This document shows, piece by piece, positions 42,643 through 53,124 of a DNA stretch of 64,000 bases. Origin of the DNA: Anodontia alba (lineage: Eukaryota; Mollusca; Bivalvia; Lucinida; Lucinidae); the NCBI GenBank assembly GCA_964016985.1, contig OZ024821.1, positions 15,549,211 to 15,613,210 of the forward strand, in the 5' to 3' direction. Below the pieces are notes generated by a model. The model searched no databases. It was given only the letters and a program-made list of their open reading frames with translations, and was not told the DNA's origin. Each line of letters opens with the position of its first letter. The first letter of the stretch is position 1. The translations under genes were made by a program, and so were the position numbers.

Positions 42643-42865
42643 CCACTAAAGTCTAGTGTCCCCTAAAAAGGGCGTTGGCAAACAGTGTAGATCCAGATCA
42701 GACGCCGCAGAACGCGGCGTCTGATCAGGGTCTACACTGTTTGCATTAAGTTAAGAACATCCTACAAAACATAGTAATAATAAAAACCAACCAGACACCC
42801 TTATATAGGAAATGGACCTATCCAAAGAGTTGAATAGAAAAGTCCACTCGGCATAAATGGGTTAA
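42643..42865 (-). repeat. Family A2 element
   Basis: AGTCTAGTGTCCCCTAAAAA start. Perfect core with tip GCCGCAGAACGCGGC. End CGGCATAAATGGGTTAA. Confidence 0.88.
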
Positions 42866-42949
42866 TGGCACAGTTTTTCTGCAGTAATGGATATCGGATG
42901 ACAACAACAGAATTTGAGTAGTGACATGCTGTTACACATTCACCCTAAG

Positions 42950-43068
42950 TATTCGGACAGACAAGTTTACGCAAGCAGTTTAAGACCAAGATCAGACACC
43001 GCAGAAAGCGCCTGAGCTGGGTCTACTCTGTCTGCTCAGGTCTGTCAGTCCGAATACTTAGGTAAAAA
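42950..43068 (+). repeat. Family A4 element, internally deleted
   Basis: ACCCTAAGTATTCGGACAGA to GTCCGAATACTTAGGT, almost a closed palindrome. The core keeps AGATCAGACACCGCAGAAAG. Confidence 0.75.
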
Positions 43069-43178
43069 CAGGTACTTCATAAATTAATAACTTTTTAAGC
43101 CAATGTCTAGAATGAATCAGAAAATAGATTTTTCTGTCCGAATATCTAGGGCAAATACGGGTAGATTCCAGTACGAAC

Positions 43179-43285
43179 CTGTGTGTGTCTTCATCCCCAG
43201 AATGATCCGAGTCCATACTTTGACTTGACCTTGCAGAAGGAGTCCTCATAACACCCATCAAGCGGCGGAAAAATGACGGAGGCCT
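43179..43285 (-). CDS. CaV2: CaV2 alpha-1 subunit, post-IQ exon
   Basis: Acceptor AAATAG ends at 43286 (a second AG two bases later is possible). The exon reads RPPSFFRRLMGVMRTPSARS then SQSMDSDHSGDEDTH and ends AG before GTTCGT at 43178. Length is 35 codons plus two bases, phase 0 in and phase 2 out, fitting both the IQ exon (ends phase 0) and the 41342 exon. PPSFFRRLM resembles the TPLMFQRM-type segment just after the IQ helix in CaV2 channels. SGDEDTH gives an acidic cluster. The donor is weak (AG|GTTCGT), which may allow regulated splicing. Confidence 0.78.
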
Positions 43286-43417
43286 CTATTTATAGCAAAC
43301 AAAAAATGAAAAATATATTACTTACAAATGAACATATAATACGGGTGAGTGAATGTATGGTGCTAGAAAAGTTGATACAAGAAAGTAATATTAGCATGAA
43401 TACAGTACATTACTGAT

Positions 43418-43418
<1 letters not shown>

Positions 43419-43453
<35 letters not shown>

Positions 43454-43462
43454 TGTCAACCG

Positions 43463-43514
<52 letters not shown>
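43419..43514. repeat. (AATC)n and (CTAT)n microsatellites
   Basis: CAAT units at 43419-43453 and CTAT units at 43464-43514. Confidence 0.95.
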
Positions 43515-43534
43515 CGCACTATACCCTTGCTTAA

Positions 43535-43770
43535 GGACCAAATAACGTCCCAACGTGAGATAATTTACTTTCGGATATATGCGCCCAGTGAAGACTCGGA
43601 TCAAGATACGCATCCTCGCAGTCTAATCAGAAGTTTTGCTAGTCACTTTTGGATAGATAAAAATCCAAGGTTTCTTCAGGCGGGCAGTGAAGCTTCTGAT
43701 CAAACTGCGCGGATGGGTAGGCTCATCTGAGTGAAGTCCGAAGGTACAATTTCTCACACTGTGGCACAAA
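43535..43770 (+). repeat. Family B element, diverged
   Basis: CTTTCGGATATATGCGCCCA, CCTCGCAGTCTAATCAGAAG, CCAAGGTTTCTTCAGGCGGG, and a right half ending TCCGAAGGTACAATTTCTCA. Confidence 0.65.
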
Positions 43771-43779
43771 TTTCTAACC

Positions 43780-44000
43780 TTAACCCTTAGCACTCTGGGT
43801 AAATTTTTCAGCGGACGACATATTGAAATATATATTTATCTTAATTTTCCAGAAAACAGGTTTTAACATTTCATGCAAATTGCCTCCAAAGGAGACAATT
43901 TGCATGAAATGTTAAATCCTGTTTTCTGGGAAAAATAACTTGAATAAAATATTACCAATTTTTTGTCTGCTGAATTCGCCAAGAGAGTGCAAAAAGTTAT
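43780..44000 (+). repeat. Family E element, near-perfect hairpin
   Basis: TTAACCCTTAGCACTCTGGG start. Arms AACATTTCATGCAAATTG + CCTCC / GGAGACAATTTGCATGAAAT. Confidence 0.88.
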
Positions 44001-44231
44001 AGAGCCTGGACATACTTGTAGATTTTCCGCCAGTTTTACAAGGGGGATAACTTCTATGCCTTCCTGGTTGCATTCCCTCATACCAAAACCCTTCTGAAAA
44101 GGGGTCTACTCTGAAAGGAAAGAATTTGCTCCCACCGGGAGCAAATTCTTTCCTTTTAGAATAGACCACCTTCCCTCAGGGAATAAGACAATTTTGACAA
44201 CAGTGGTCTCCCCTGAAAGTATATCCCCACT
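44001..44231 (+). repeat. Family D element
   Basis: ACTTGTAGATTTTCCGCCAG, near-perfect hairpin GGAAAGAATTTGCTCCCACC / GGGAGCAAATTCTTTCC, end CTGAAAGTATATCC. Confidence 0.85.
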
Positions 44232-44398
44232 TGATTACCGACTGACAATTCAACATACTGTGCACAACTAAATAGGGCGGCCATGCTTGTTAATAGTTCA
44301 ATTATTAAAATCTAGAGATAATTGTTCCATATCTACTAAAACAAAATGATACATACACGCACGACCATATTTCAGTTTTGTTGTCTATAAATAACCGC

Positions 44399-44935
44399 CG
44401 CAACGTCAGAAAACGTACCTTTTGACATGTGCGCCAAACGAAGATTCAGATCAGCCTGTATATTTTCGCAATTCCATCAGAATCCACACTGGAGGACTTT
44501 TGAATAGTTAGGAATGCAAAGATTCTTCATGCGGAGAACAAAGACTGATCAGCTTGGGCAGATGCGCAGGCTGATATGAGTCTTCGTTGGGCGCATATGT
44601 CAGAAGGTGCGTTTACTCATGTTGAGGCTACTCTATTTTACATCTATTGATATTGCAGTGTGCAACCTGTATGAAATGTATATTTTCAGGCAACTGCGTG
44701 CTATTCCAAGCATTTAAATGAGCCCAACCTTGAGAAAATGCACCTTCAACATGTACCCTCATTCACCGCGCAATCTAAGCTGGATAGCTATATAGGATAC
44801 AAAGTTTATTCGAGCCGAAAGCGAAAACTTTTATCTGTCTGCGCAGATGCATAAGCTGATCTGTTGATCGGAGTCTTCGCAGGGTAACATGTCGTACGGT
44901 ACATTTACACATAATGCGACTCGTATGGTTAGCCA
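44399..44935 (+). repeat. Two family B elements, second decayed
   Basis: AACGTACCTTTTGACATGTG to AAGGTGCGTTTACTCATGTT (44408-44628) is one copy. ATGCACCTTCAACATGTACC to CGGTACATTTACACATAATG (44737-44923) is a second, more eroded. Confidence 0.7.
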
Positions 44936-44975
44936 AAATTGTCAACGATAGCTTTTAAATTTTGGTAAGTGAATA

Positions 44976-45053
44976 CCCAATGGTCACAACATATTAACGT
45001 TGATGACGCTGCATCGACGTGAATGTAAAGTTGTATAAACGTCATGTGCCCTA
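44976..45053. repeat. Family C copy, internally deleted
   Basis: CCCAATGGTCACAACATATT to AAACGTCATGTGCCC with about 30 bp missing from one arm. Confidence 0.7.
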
Positions 45054-45194
45054 ACTACGGTAGTTTCATTTGGTTTGTTGGAATGAAACTGGTTCTAAGA
45101 AGCAGGCTGAGCAAGTGCATTGGTGCAACGATATTCTTTTAAAAGCGATTTCTTAGTCATTAGACAGAAACCTATCACACGGACTGCGTATATA

Positions 45195-45460
45195 CTCTAA
45201 ACAACCAGGGCTGGCTTCAGAAGTGTTGATGGCGAAAGCTTCGCCATAGATCCCTTTACCTAATATAAAGCGCCAATAGGAGCACGGATCGAGGGCAATG
45301 CGTTCGCCGTGTTTTGCACCAGGGCTGCCTTTAGAACTCCCAAGTGATAGCGATTGTTTTGTCCTGGATCCCTGTACCAAATGATGAGCGCCAACAGGAG
45401 TTAGGATCCAGGTCAAAACGTTCGCGGGTGTCTTGCACTTCTGAACGCAGCCCAGGTATT
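45195..45460. repeat. Degenerate tandem pair of about 122 bp
   Basis: ACCAGGGCTGsCTTyAGAA starts each unit (45206, 45328). GAGCGCCAAyAGGAG and GTTCGC recur. Minus-strand 110-codon frame over it is not recognised. Confidence 0.55.
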
Positions 45461-45629
45461 TTACCAAAGCGAACAAAAGAGACATATCACGTGATTAGAG
45501 CCGCTACACATGCGCAATATGCTACCTACGAAAACAATATTACCCGGATGTGTCTGCTACAAAGTCTTGTCTTTCGGGTTTATGTTAACTACGCATGTGC
45601 AGAGCACGAAATCTTTTATCTCATTGATT

Positions 45630-45807
45630 TTAAGGGGAATGGATACACTTTCAGGGGAGGAAACTCCGTCAGTTTTTTTCCTTCCTTTTAGAATAGACCC
45701 CCTTTCAGAAGGGGATTAATGTGCAGGAAGACAAGCAGGACGTCAGAAAAATTGTCACCGTTCGCAGAAATGGTGGAAAATGAACCAAGTGTATCCAGTC
45801 CCCTTAA
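45630..45807 (+). repeat. Family D element, left hairpin arm deleted
   Basis: TTAAGGGGAATGGATACACT to GTGTATCCAGTCCCCTTAA. Inside only CCTTCCTTTTAGAATAGACC remains of the hairpin. Confidence 0.9.
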
Positions 45808-45909
45808 ATAGCTATGTTAGAGCGCAGTATGGTCTGGTCATGCGCTGTTCACATATACCGGAAGACAGATTGTGCGGTTGAAATTTCTTTCTTGTCATTT
45901 GTCCTCTTG

Positions 45910-46080
45910 TTAATGCTTAGCATGCTGGGTGAATTTTCAGCAGAAGACGTTTTGAAATATCTTTCTTATTTTTCCCAGAAAACAGGCTTTGGCATTCTAT
46001 GCATGAAATGTCAAAGCCTATTATTTGGGGAAATAAGAAAAATACATTAATTTGTTGTTTGCAAAATCGTAAAGTGTCTA
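45910..46080 (+). repeat. Family E element, one arm shortened
   Basis: TTAATGCTTAGCATGCTGGG start. TTGGCATTCTATGCATGAAATGTC-like arms reduced to a short loop. Confidence 0.7.
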
Positions 46081-46095
46081 AAAACTGCTGGCTGA

Positions 46096-46292
46096 GTGTC
46101 AAACAGTGTAGACCCTGATCAGACCCCGTGTTCTGTGGTGCCAACATGAATATTTATCAAAAATCTAGATCAAGTAATCTGATTGGCTGAAACTGGCATG
46201 TGCCGCCCAGCGAACATTAAGATCAGCCAGGTCTGGGTCTACGCTGTTTGCTCAGGCCTATCTGTCCTAAAAGTTCCGGTAAATAGGGTATT
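46096..46292. repeat. Mosaic: A core split by an A3 flank fragment
   Basis: GTCAAACAGTGTAGACCCTG then GATCAAGTAATCTGATTGGC (A3 flank) then CTGGGTCTACGCTGTTTGCT and an A4-like end TAAATAGGG. Confidence 0.6.
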
Positions 46293-46402
46293 TACTTATA
46301 TAAATTGTCTTCTGTGCAACATAAAAAAAAAAATTGTTTATTCTATAAATATTTTGCTCTTTGATGGTGTTAGGTAATGTCAAATTTGGTACTTATACTT
46401 AT

Positions 46403-46581
46403 TTAACCCCTAAAGCGCAAAGCATTATTGTAGCTGATGACATTCTATTTACTATTTTTTCTCAGAGAAAATAAGGCAGACGATTCCCATGTAGTCAAGC
46501 CTTATTTTTCCTGAAAAATATATAACAAAAAAATATGAAAATGTCATCTGCTGCAGTTGTGATTAGCGCTTTAAGGGTTAA
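46403..46581 (+). repeat. Family E2 element, one arm reduced
   Basis: TTAACCCCTAAAGCGCAAAG start, GTTGTGATTAGCGCTTTAAG end. Hairpin reduced to GCAGACGATTCCCATGTAGT. Confidence 0.75.
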
Positions 46582-47041
46582 TAGGAACCTTGCATGCATT
46601 TATTATATTATCAATCAAAGAGATGATTTCTAGTTGCTTGTTCAAACTACTTATACCAAACTATAGACAAGATGACTGAAAATAAATAGTCGACGCTAGT
46701 TGTGCTACGAAACTGAAGAAATGCTCTCCTTGTTAAAAAAATATACTGACCTAGGAAAGGAACGCAACACTACTAAATGACAAATGAAACGAAGACTAAC
46801 ATCTTATTATTGTAGAACTGGTCTAGTGTATAAAAGGTGCACGTAAATCAACAATTGAGGGTATAGGCAGACAGTATAACCTTGTCAGGTGACCTGAGGC
46901 GTGCGGTTCCAAGCTGTATTACGTCACAGGTCACCAGACAAGGTTATATTTATACCTATATATTTGAATTGTTTATTGCACGACCCACAATAAAGTCATC
47001 CGAAAGGAGGACTTACGAGGAGTGCCCTAAATTACACAATG
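46582..47041. other. CaV2 intron with a 75-bp hairpin at 46874-46948
   Basis: TATAACCTTGTCAGGTGACC and GGTCACCAGACAAGGTTATA pair around GGTTCCAAGCTGTATTACGT. No second copy. The rest is unrecognised. Confidence 0.6.
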
Positions 47042-47308
47042 TTCGTCCGTCCGTAATCAGTTTGTGAAAATCGATATATACTTTAAACCACTTAGAGTAT
47101 CTTGATATTTTTTGGCATGCGGATACATATTGAAAAGCCCTAACCAATGAAATTGTCAAATGCCAGATTTATTTATCAATATCCTCGCCGAGGCATGTCC
47201 GTTTGTAATCAGTTTGTGAAAATCTTTTTAACTTTTATACCGCTTGGAATATCTTAATATTTTTTGGCATGCAGATACATATTGACAAGATCTCACCAAT
47301 GATTCATC
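47042..47308. repeat. Tandem duplication of about 158 bp
   Basis: GTCCGTAATCAGTTTGTGAA (47051) and GTTTGTAATCAGTTTGTGAA (47209) start units that both contain ATATTTTTTGGCATGCnGAT. Confidence 0.8.
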
Positions 47309-47385
47309 CAACGTACATATTATGCCTACATAAGCGTACATGCCCTAAATGTCTCTTCATAATTGTAAACCCTGTTTTGTGATCA

Positions 47386-47664
47386 CATTAGGAAAACATG
47401 CCTATTCAAATATACAGACAGTTTTACCACCAAAAAATGAAAATTTGCAGATAAAAAATTCTGACATTCTTCATCTTTCTGCTAAAAACATAGATTGTGG
47501 GTACTCGTTAGAACCGTCGCGGGGCGACGGTTCTAACGCGTACCCACAATCTATGTTTCTGAGCAGGAATAAGAAAAATAATGTATACTCCTGTAAACCC
47601 CAGTTTTATCATATAAAAGTGGGGTTTAAGTGGGTCAAAATTGTATAGGCATGTTTTCGTGATG
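47386..47664 (+). repeat. Family F element, complete
   Basis: CATTAGGAAAACATGCCTAT start, GGCATGTTTTCGTGATG end. Hairpin with tip CCGTCGCGGGGCGACGG. Confidence 0.88.
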
Positions 47665-48135
47665 ATACAATACGATAAAATTTTAGCATAAAATGTCTTG
47701 TCTGCTTTATATCTCATGTACTAAATGATGGAATGTTATCAAATTTGTATGGGTATATTATGGATATATGAACATACATGTAACAGGAAAAAAAAATTGT
47801 ATATGCATGATCTTAATTTGTATGGGTATATTAACATACATTTACATGTTACAGGACAAAATGTTGTTCATGTTTTCATGAACTTCTGTATTTTTGTACC
47901 TTGTATTTCACTGTACAATATATATTTTATGTTAGGTTTTGTTCTTAAACAGTCCAATCACCGCTTTTGGGGAAGAGGGTGGCGCTTGTTTATCTGCTTT
48001 ATGTTACATCTCGTATGTTTTAACTAATCCATATTTCTATACTTTTATTCCTCTTGGTACCTTGGATGGGTGCTTTTTTTGACTGTGTCACTTCCTGGAT
48101 CTTTCGTTAACATTCAAAGTCACAAATGCACTGTC
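47665..48135. other. CaV2 intron, short repeat of ATTTGTATGGGTATATTA
   Basis: That 18-bp motif occurs twice at about 47743 and 47816, each followed by ACATACATnTA and ACAGGA. Otherwise nothing. Confidence 0.5.
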
Positions 48136-48190
48136 GGTGGTGGTAGTGGTGGGCGTGGGGGCAGGGGGGGGGGGGAGGGTGCGGGGGGGA
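48136..48190 (+). other. G-rich tract, quadruplex-prone
   Basis: GGTGG steps, then GGGG and a run of 13 G and further GGG runs on the plus strand, followed by 16 T. It is the template strand of the CaV2 gene. Confidence 0.8.
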
Positions 48191-48764
48191 TTTTTTTTTT
48201 TTTTTTTGAAAACACTGCTACTGCTAACATTCCGTTACAACACCATGCTGTTAGGATTAAATTTCTATTCAATCCTGTGTCACTCCTTCACCTTTAATGA
48301 CCTATCACTGATGGTTAGAATTTGTAAATGGGTATAGTCACGTCAATGCGTTTTTGTGGGTCGTGCATTTTACCGTACGCAGGGAATTTTGAAACAACGC
48401 CTATCGATAATTTTTGTTGCAACTGAAAAAATAAGGAATGTTTTCTTACTTTTCTTTGCAGTTCAGAAGTGTTGCATTTCCTTCTTTCTTTAATTATTTT
48501 TTGTCAGTATACATATGAGTAACAGTGTGCAAAGCTGATCGCTGAAGGCTCTTAGAAAGTGGAAACGGGGGAAAAAAGTCATACTAAAACAAGAGAATGT
48601 GATTTGGTGCCATAGTATAATCTTATGATTTGAAACCTACTCTTAATTTTTAATAAAGACCATAAGCTTATGTCTACCGTAAATGACCTAAAATTTCGTA
48701 CACCAAAGTGTCTGACAAAACAGCACATGTAAACAATTTAGACTCTGATCAGACTGCTCCTTCA
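48191..48764. other. CaV2 intron, nothing recognised
   Basis: CTTTGCAGTTCAGAAGTGTT near 48457 is the complement of sequence near 27300. Confidence 0.4.
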
Positions 48765-48840
48765 GTATCCAAACAGTGAAGATCCAGATCAGACTGATCC
48801 TAAAGGAATAGTCTGATCAGGGTCTTCACCTTTTGCCCTT
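48765..48840. repeat. Isolated A-family core
   Basis: CAAACAGTGAAGATCCAGAT with tip GACTGATCCTAAAGGAATAGTC (one mismatch), closing GGGTCTTCACCTTTTGCC. Confidence 0.7.
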
Positions 48841-49135
48841 TTCACTGGGAATTTTAGAAAACAACTTCATAAAAATCTGACTTTGGGCAAACAAATATGA
48901 AAAAAAAAGTGTTCGAAATTTTAGGATATGAATAAGTGCATGTCTAAATGAAAGTCAGTCACACGATAGTGTCAATACGCATCAGGAGAACTCCACCCCT
49001 ACCCACCCGAGATCTCCCTTTTTACTATATAAAGGTTGAATCAGCGGAGTTGCCTGAATTCTGAATAAATATAGCATTTATTTTTATCTTTGTGTTTGAA
49101 ACATCAGAAATAATTTATGAAACATTTTATTTATT
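48841..49135. other. CaV2 intron, nothing recognised
   Basis: AT-rich. Confidence 0.35.
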
Positions 49136-49356
49136 TAAACCCTAGTTCTGCTGAACCCGGATATGCCCTGCCTTTGCAAACAGTGTTGTTCCAGATCAGT
49201 TGGCTTCTGAAGAAGCCAAGAAGCCAACTGGTCTGGATCTGCACTGTTTGCCATTAAGTATGAGAATAGTATCAACAATCTGGATCAAGTAATCTGGTTG
49301 GCTGAAAATTAGAAATGGGCGTGGCATCGTAATTTATTCAGCAGGACAAGGGTTAA
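49136..49356 (-). repeat. Family A3 element with duplicated tip
   Basis: TTAAACCCTAGTTCTGCTGA to CAGGACAAGGGTTAA. Tip reads GGCTTCTGAAGAAGCC + AAGAAGCC, an eight-base duplication of one arm. Confidence 0.85.
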
Positions 49357-49470
49357 CCGTCCACTGAAAAAAGGCGGAGCCTAACTTTGGATAAGCATGT
49401 TAGAGAGGTTCCTGCAGATTATAAATAAAATTCGCCGAGACATTCTGTATGAAAAGTCAGGCCTGAGGTT

Positions 49471-49663
49471 TTAAGGGAGACAAGTTTTTGTGACTTCCCT
49501 TCAATTGTTCTGCAGATCAATTCCCTTCGGCAAAGGGTGTACTACAAACTCCAAATGGAGAAAATTCTTTCATTTTAGAGCAGACCCCTTTCCAGAAGGG
49601 ATGCAAAACAACCTGACAGAGTTACCTCCCATGAAAGGATCTCAATTCTCCTTTATTCGACTT
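49471..49663 (+). repeat. Family D element, partly decayed
   Basis: TTAAGGGAGACAAGTTTTTG start, AAATTCTTTCATTTTAGAGC, end CCATGAAAGGATCTC. Confidence 0.65.
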
Positions 49664-49936
49664 ATGACTGGCATTGTACAATATTGCTTTGTAATTATCT
49701 TAGTTCGTTCGAATCTTTTTCTTCTTTTTAATCATTTTTTCACATGTAAGCAAACGTAACTGAGAAAGTCTTATGCAAGTAGGAAGCAGATAAGCAATGT
49801 GACAACTGTGCTGAAACTCAGTAATGCTGTTAACGATAGCTGAACCAAACAATGACAAGTGGTCACTTGTCGACCAATGAAGACCATATCTTGAGCGTAT
49901 TTAAATGTTTTAAGGATTACCATAAATATATAATAT

Positions 49937-50168
49937 GAGCCAGCGCATGACAAAACCTACAAAATGGCATGTGCGCCCAGCGAAGACTCAGATCAGCCTG
50001 GGCATCCGCCCAGTCTGATCAGCGTCTTTGCTGTCCGCATCAAGAAAGCTTAGGCCCTAAGCTACCCATTAAGCGCACAGCAAACTGATCAGACTGGGCG
50101 GATGCCCAGGCTAATCTGAGTCTTTGCTGGGCGCACATGCCTCTTTGTTGGTTTTGTCGTGCGCTAGC
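49937..50168 (+). repeat. Family B element with AGCCAGCGCA ends
   Basis: AGCCAGCGCATGACAAAACC and GGTTTTGTCGTGCGCTAGC. Hairpins AGCCTGGGCATCCGCCCAG and GACTGGGCGGATGCCCAG. Here GGGC replaces GCGC in both arms. Confidence 0.85.
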
Positions 50169-50394
50169 ATATATTTGTCAAAATCGAATTGGAAACGTAT
50201 TTGACCTAAGTACACAGACACTATAACTCCATAACAAACTGATCTAAAATGTGTACAAAATATACTAAAACGAATGACCATTGAGAGCAATGAACACACT
50301 CACAAAGCTGAAAACAGCCGAGGCGTCGTTTTATAGATCAGACTATCTGGTTTCGGCCAATTAGGCCTCACCAGTGACATTCATAAAAGTTTTT
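50169..50394. other. CaV2 intron, nothing recognised
   Basis: No element resolved. Confidence 0.35.
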
Positions 50395-50530
50395 CGAAAG
50401 TCCTCAGAATGGGCTCAATGACCACTATGGACCAGTAAATATAAAATACACTATAGTGAAGTACGGGGCGACGTTTTACGGCCGTCACACGGCACTAACA
50501 CCAGCTGTAGTGAAGATACAGAGGTTCTAA
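50395..50530 (+). repeat. Family I repeat, 5' short
   Basis: CAGAATGGGCTCAATGACCA ... GTTTTACGGCCGTCACACGG ... CAGCTGTAGTGAAGAT. Confidence 0.65.
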
Positions 50531-50599
50531 ACGGAATGGCCCTTGAGGGCAATGGTCACACTCACAAAGTCTATTTCACTACCTGTAGGCGTGTCTAAA

Positions 50600-50722
50600 A
50601 TTACTTGATGGTGGGCAAACAGTGTAGACCCTGATCAGACGCCGCAGAAGGCGGTGTCTGATCTGGATCTACACTGTTTGCACTGGCCTGTTTGTATGGA
50701 TACTTAGGGTTAATACGGTAAT
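50600..50722 (-). repeat. Family A4 element, partial
   Basis: Core with tip GCCGCAGAAGGCGGT, then ATGGATACTTAGGGTTAATA. Confidence 0.75.
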
Positions 50723-51097
50723 CCAATTCTGTTACAGTTTAGACAGTCAAACACCATGCACACACGAGTAAAAATCTACATTGGTCGACAGTTATAGTGT
50801 TGGTTCATGGGCCGGTTCAGAATCTTAGTAAGCATGCATTCGCCTAACCTGATCCTCATCATTGAGTAATGGTCGTGTGTAATAATACTGGAAATAACAG
50901 AAAGACAGAACAGGCGATAATAAAGCGGTTTGCAAATTAACATGATACGGAAATCAAAGAAACAATTACATAACAGCGCGATCGTGATATAGAAATTTAC
51001 ACATTGCAACTTGGCAAAATAATTCTCTTGAAAAAGAAAAGAAAAAAAAGGATTTGCTACTTATCTTGTCTGTCATAAAATGATACATACATGTAAC
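50723..51097. other. CaV2 intron, nothing recognised
   Basis: No exon or element resolved. Confidence 0.35.
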
Positions 51098-51280
51098 TGT
51101 TAACGCTTTCTTTGTATGTTGGTATAACGGTCAGCAGACGAAACTTTTTTCTTTATTTTCTTTCCAGAAAATAGGTTTTGACTAAAGGAGACAATTTGCA
51201 TAAAAGGTCAAAGCCTATTTTCTCAAAACAATAAGAAAAATATCATTTTTTGTCGTCGGCTGAATTTTCCCGTTAAAATA
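51098..51280 (-). repeat. Family E element, one arm deleted
   Basis: GTTAACGCTTTCTTTGTATG start. Retains AGGAGACAATTTGCATAAAA and GTCGTCGGCTGAATTTTCCC. Confidence 0.6.
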
Positions 51281-51454
51281 ATTATAATAAATAATCATAT
51301 TGCACAGAATGAAATAGCAACAAATACAATTAAGACTATATAGTCAGAAGATTTAGTACTATGATCTGATCTTTATTAGGCTAAAAACTTGATACAGGAA
51401 CATTTACATGTAGAGTCCCTATAAGAATATTAATAATTAACAGTTTATTTAGCC

Positions 51455-51865
51455 GGGCATTTTAGTGAAAACATATGAACATTGGTTGAGAAAGAAGAAA
51501 ATTTACGGCTTTGAATATCAAGAAAATGCTGTCATAGAAACCGCCATCTTATGTGAGTTAGTGACGTAATAACCGTCTAATTAAACATGCAAAAATTAAA
51601 TATATCACATCTGTCATAAAATTTTGTAACGATATATATGTAAATGTTTTCGTTTGCATACATACTGTCAATTAGCCTACATAAGCAAAATAATATATCT
51701 GTCAACAGGTAGCTTTTATCTGCGTCTTACAAATATTAAATACCTACTAGAATATTCAAAATGGCGGCGCACATGCTCACAGTTACAAAATAAAACAAAA
51801 TAAAAATAAAATAAAGTATAATATTTTCCTTATTTCTTAACCGAATTTGATCTAATTTGAGCCTA
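51455..51865 (+). repeat. Probable decayed family L element
   Basis: AAACCGCCATCTTATGTGAG and AATATTCAAAATGGCGGCGC, then TTAACCGAATTTGATCTAAT, are in L-family order, but the ends are not clear. Confidence 0.45.
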
Positions 51866-52109
51866 GATGTTTATTTTCTTCAAGACATACATTGCATTTA
51901 GCGGGTCTATCCCCCTAATCACTATCAACTATTGTTCAGTTCTAGGTTTCCTTTTTACTGCACTCTACATGCAATTTAATCCAAAACAGTGTCGTGTTCT
52001 AACAAATTGCTATATCATTTCAGGCAAACGTGCACAAAAAAATAAAAAATGAAAATAAATAAATAAATAAAAATTAGGTACCGTGTTTATAGAGAAAACA
52101 GATCACGTC
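51866..52109. other. CaV2 intron, nothing recognised
   Basis: AT-rich with an AAATA run near 52055. Confidence 0.35.
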
Positions 52110-52375
52110 CCCACCGTGAATTTTCAGTTTTTCTGCTGCTGTGACCTTGAAAATTAGGTCAAGGTCACCAAATCAAGTTCTTTGATATGTCTCAATTTGA
52201 TAGGTCTCAGTTTAATTTGGTAAAAAATCCAACCCCTGGTTCACAAGATATTAAGAGACAAGAAAGTGTGACGCCAACGTCCCCAAGACGACACCAACGC
52301 CGAGGCCGACGCAGACGGGATCGCACTAAAAACAATATGTCTCCCTCCCCGTAGGTAAGTGGACATAATCATTAC
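52110..52375 (+). repeat. Family J repeat, second copy
   Basis: GTGACCTTGAAAATTAGGTC, TTTGGTAAAAAATCCAACCC, GAAAGTGTGACGCCAACGTC, then a decayed GACGCC array and AACAATATGTCTCCCTCCCC. Confidence 0.8.
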
Positions 52376-52638
52376 AAAGAAACAGCCAGACAAGCATGGC
52401 ACTGAAAGAAATATTTTTCTTATTCTTCATAGAAAAAAAAATGTGCTGTTGGTACTCATTCACTCTTTTTGAGTTGATTCTAGTTTGTGCCCAAAAAGAT
52501 ATAGTTCATGCATGCATTAAGAAAATCAAAACATGAATATGCTAAGTCAAAAAAATCGCCCTATCTATTTTCTACGAGAAAGAAAAAAGAGATATGAAAC
52601 GAAACAATTACCGTAATCATTCTAATTATTCGGGCACC
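52376..52638. other. CaV2 intron, F-like relic at about 52445-52510
   Basis: GTGCTGTTGGTACTCATTCA near 52443 suggests one F arm. Otherwise nothing. Confidence 0.35.
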
Positions 52639-52866
52639 TTAACCCATTTAAGCCTAGCGTCCAATAAAAGGGACATTGGCAAACAGTGTAGACCCAGATC
52701 AGACGCCGCAGAACGCGGCGTCTGATCTGGGTCTGCACTGTTTGCATTAAGTTCAGAAATTCCAACAATACATGGTAATAATAAAAACTAACCAGACATC
52801 CCCTATAGGAAATGAACCTGTCCAAAGATTTGAGGTAGAAGAGTCCATTCAGCATAAATGGGTTAA
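52639..52866 (-). repeat. Family A2 element, TTAA to TTAA
   Basis: TTAACCCATTTAAGCCTAGC to GCATAAATGGGTTAA. Perfect core, tip GCCGCAGAACGCGGC. Confidence 0.92.
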
Positions 52867-53105
52867 GAGAACTGGATACGCTTGGTACATTTTCCGCCAA
52901 ATGTTTACATGGGAGACAATATTCATGATTTCCTGTTTACTTTCTTGTACATCAAATCCCATCCGAAAATGGCTTTACTCTAAAGAGAAATAATTTGTTG
53001 CCCGGAGGAGCAAAATCTTTGCTTTTAGAGTAAACCAATTTTCAGAAGTGAGCCATGACAATTTTGACAGAAATATCTCCCTTGAAAGTGTACCAATTTC
53101 TCTTA
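52863..53105 (+). repeat. Family D element sharing TTAA with A2
   Basis: TTAAGAGAACTGGATACGCT to AAGTGTACCAATTTCTCTTAA. Hairpin AATAATTTGTTGCCCGGAGG, eroded. Confidence 0.85.
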
Positions 53106-53124
53106 ATATCTTGCTGAGCGCATC

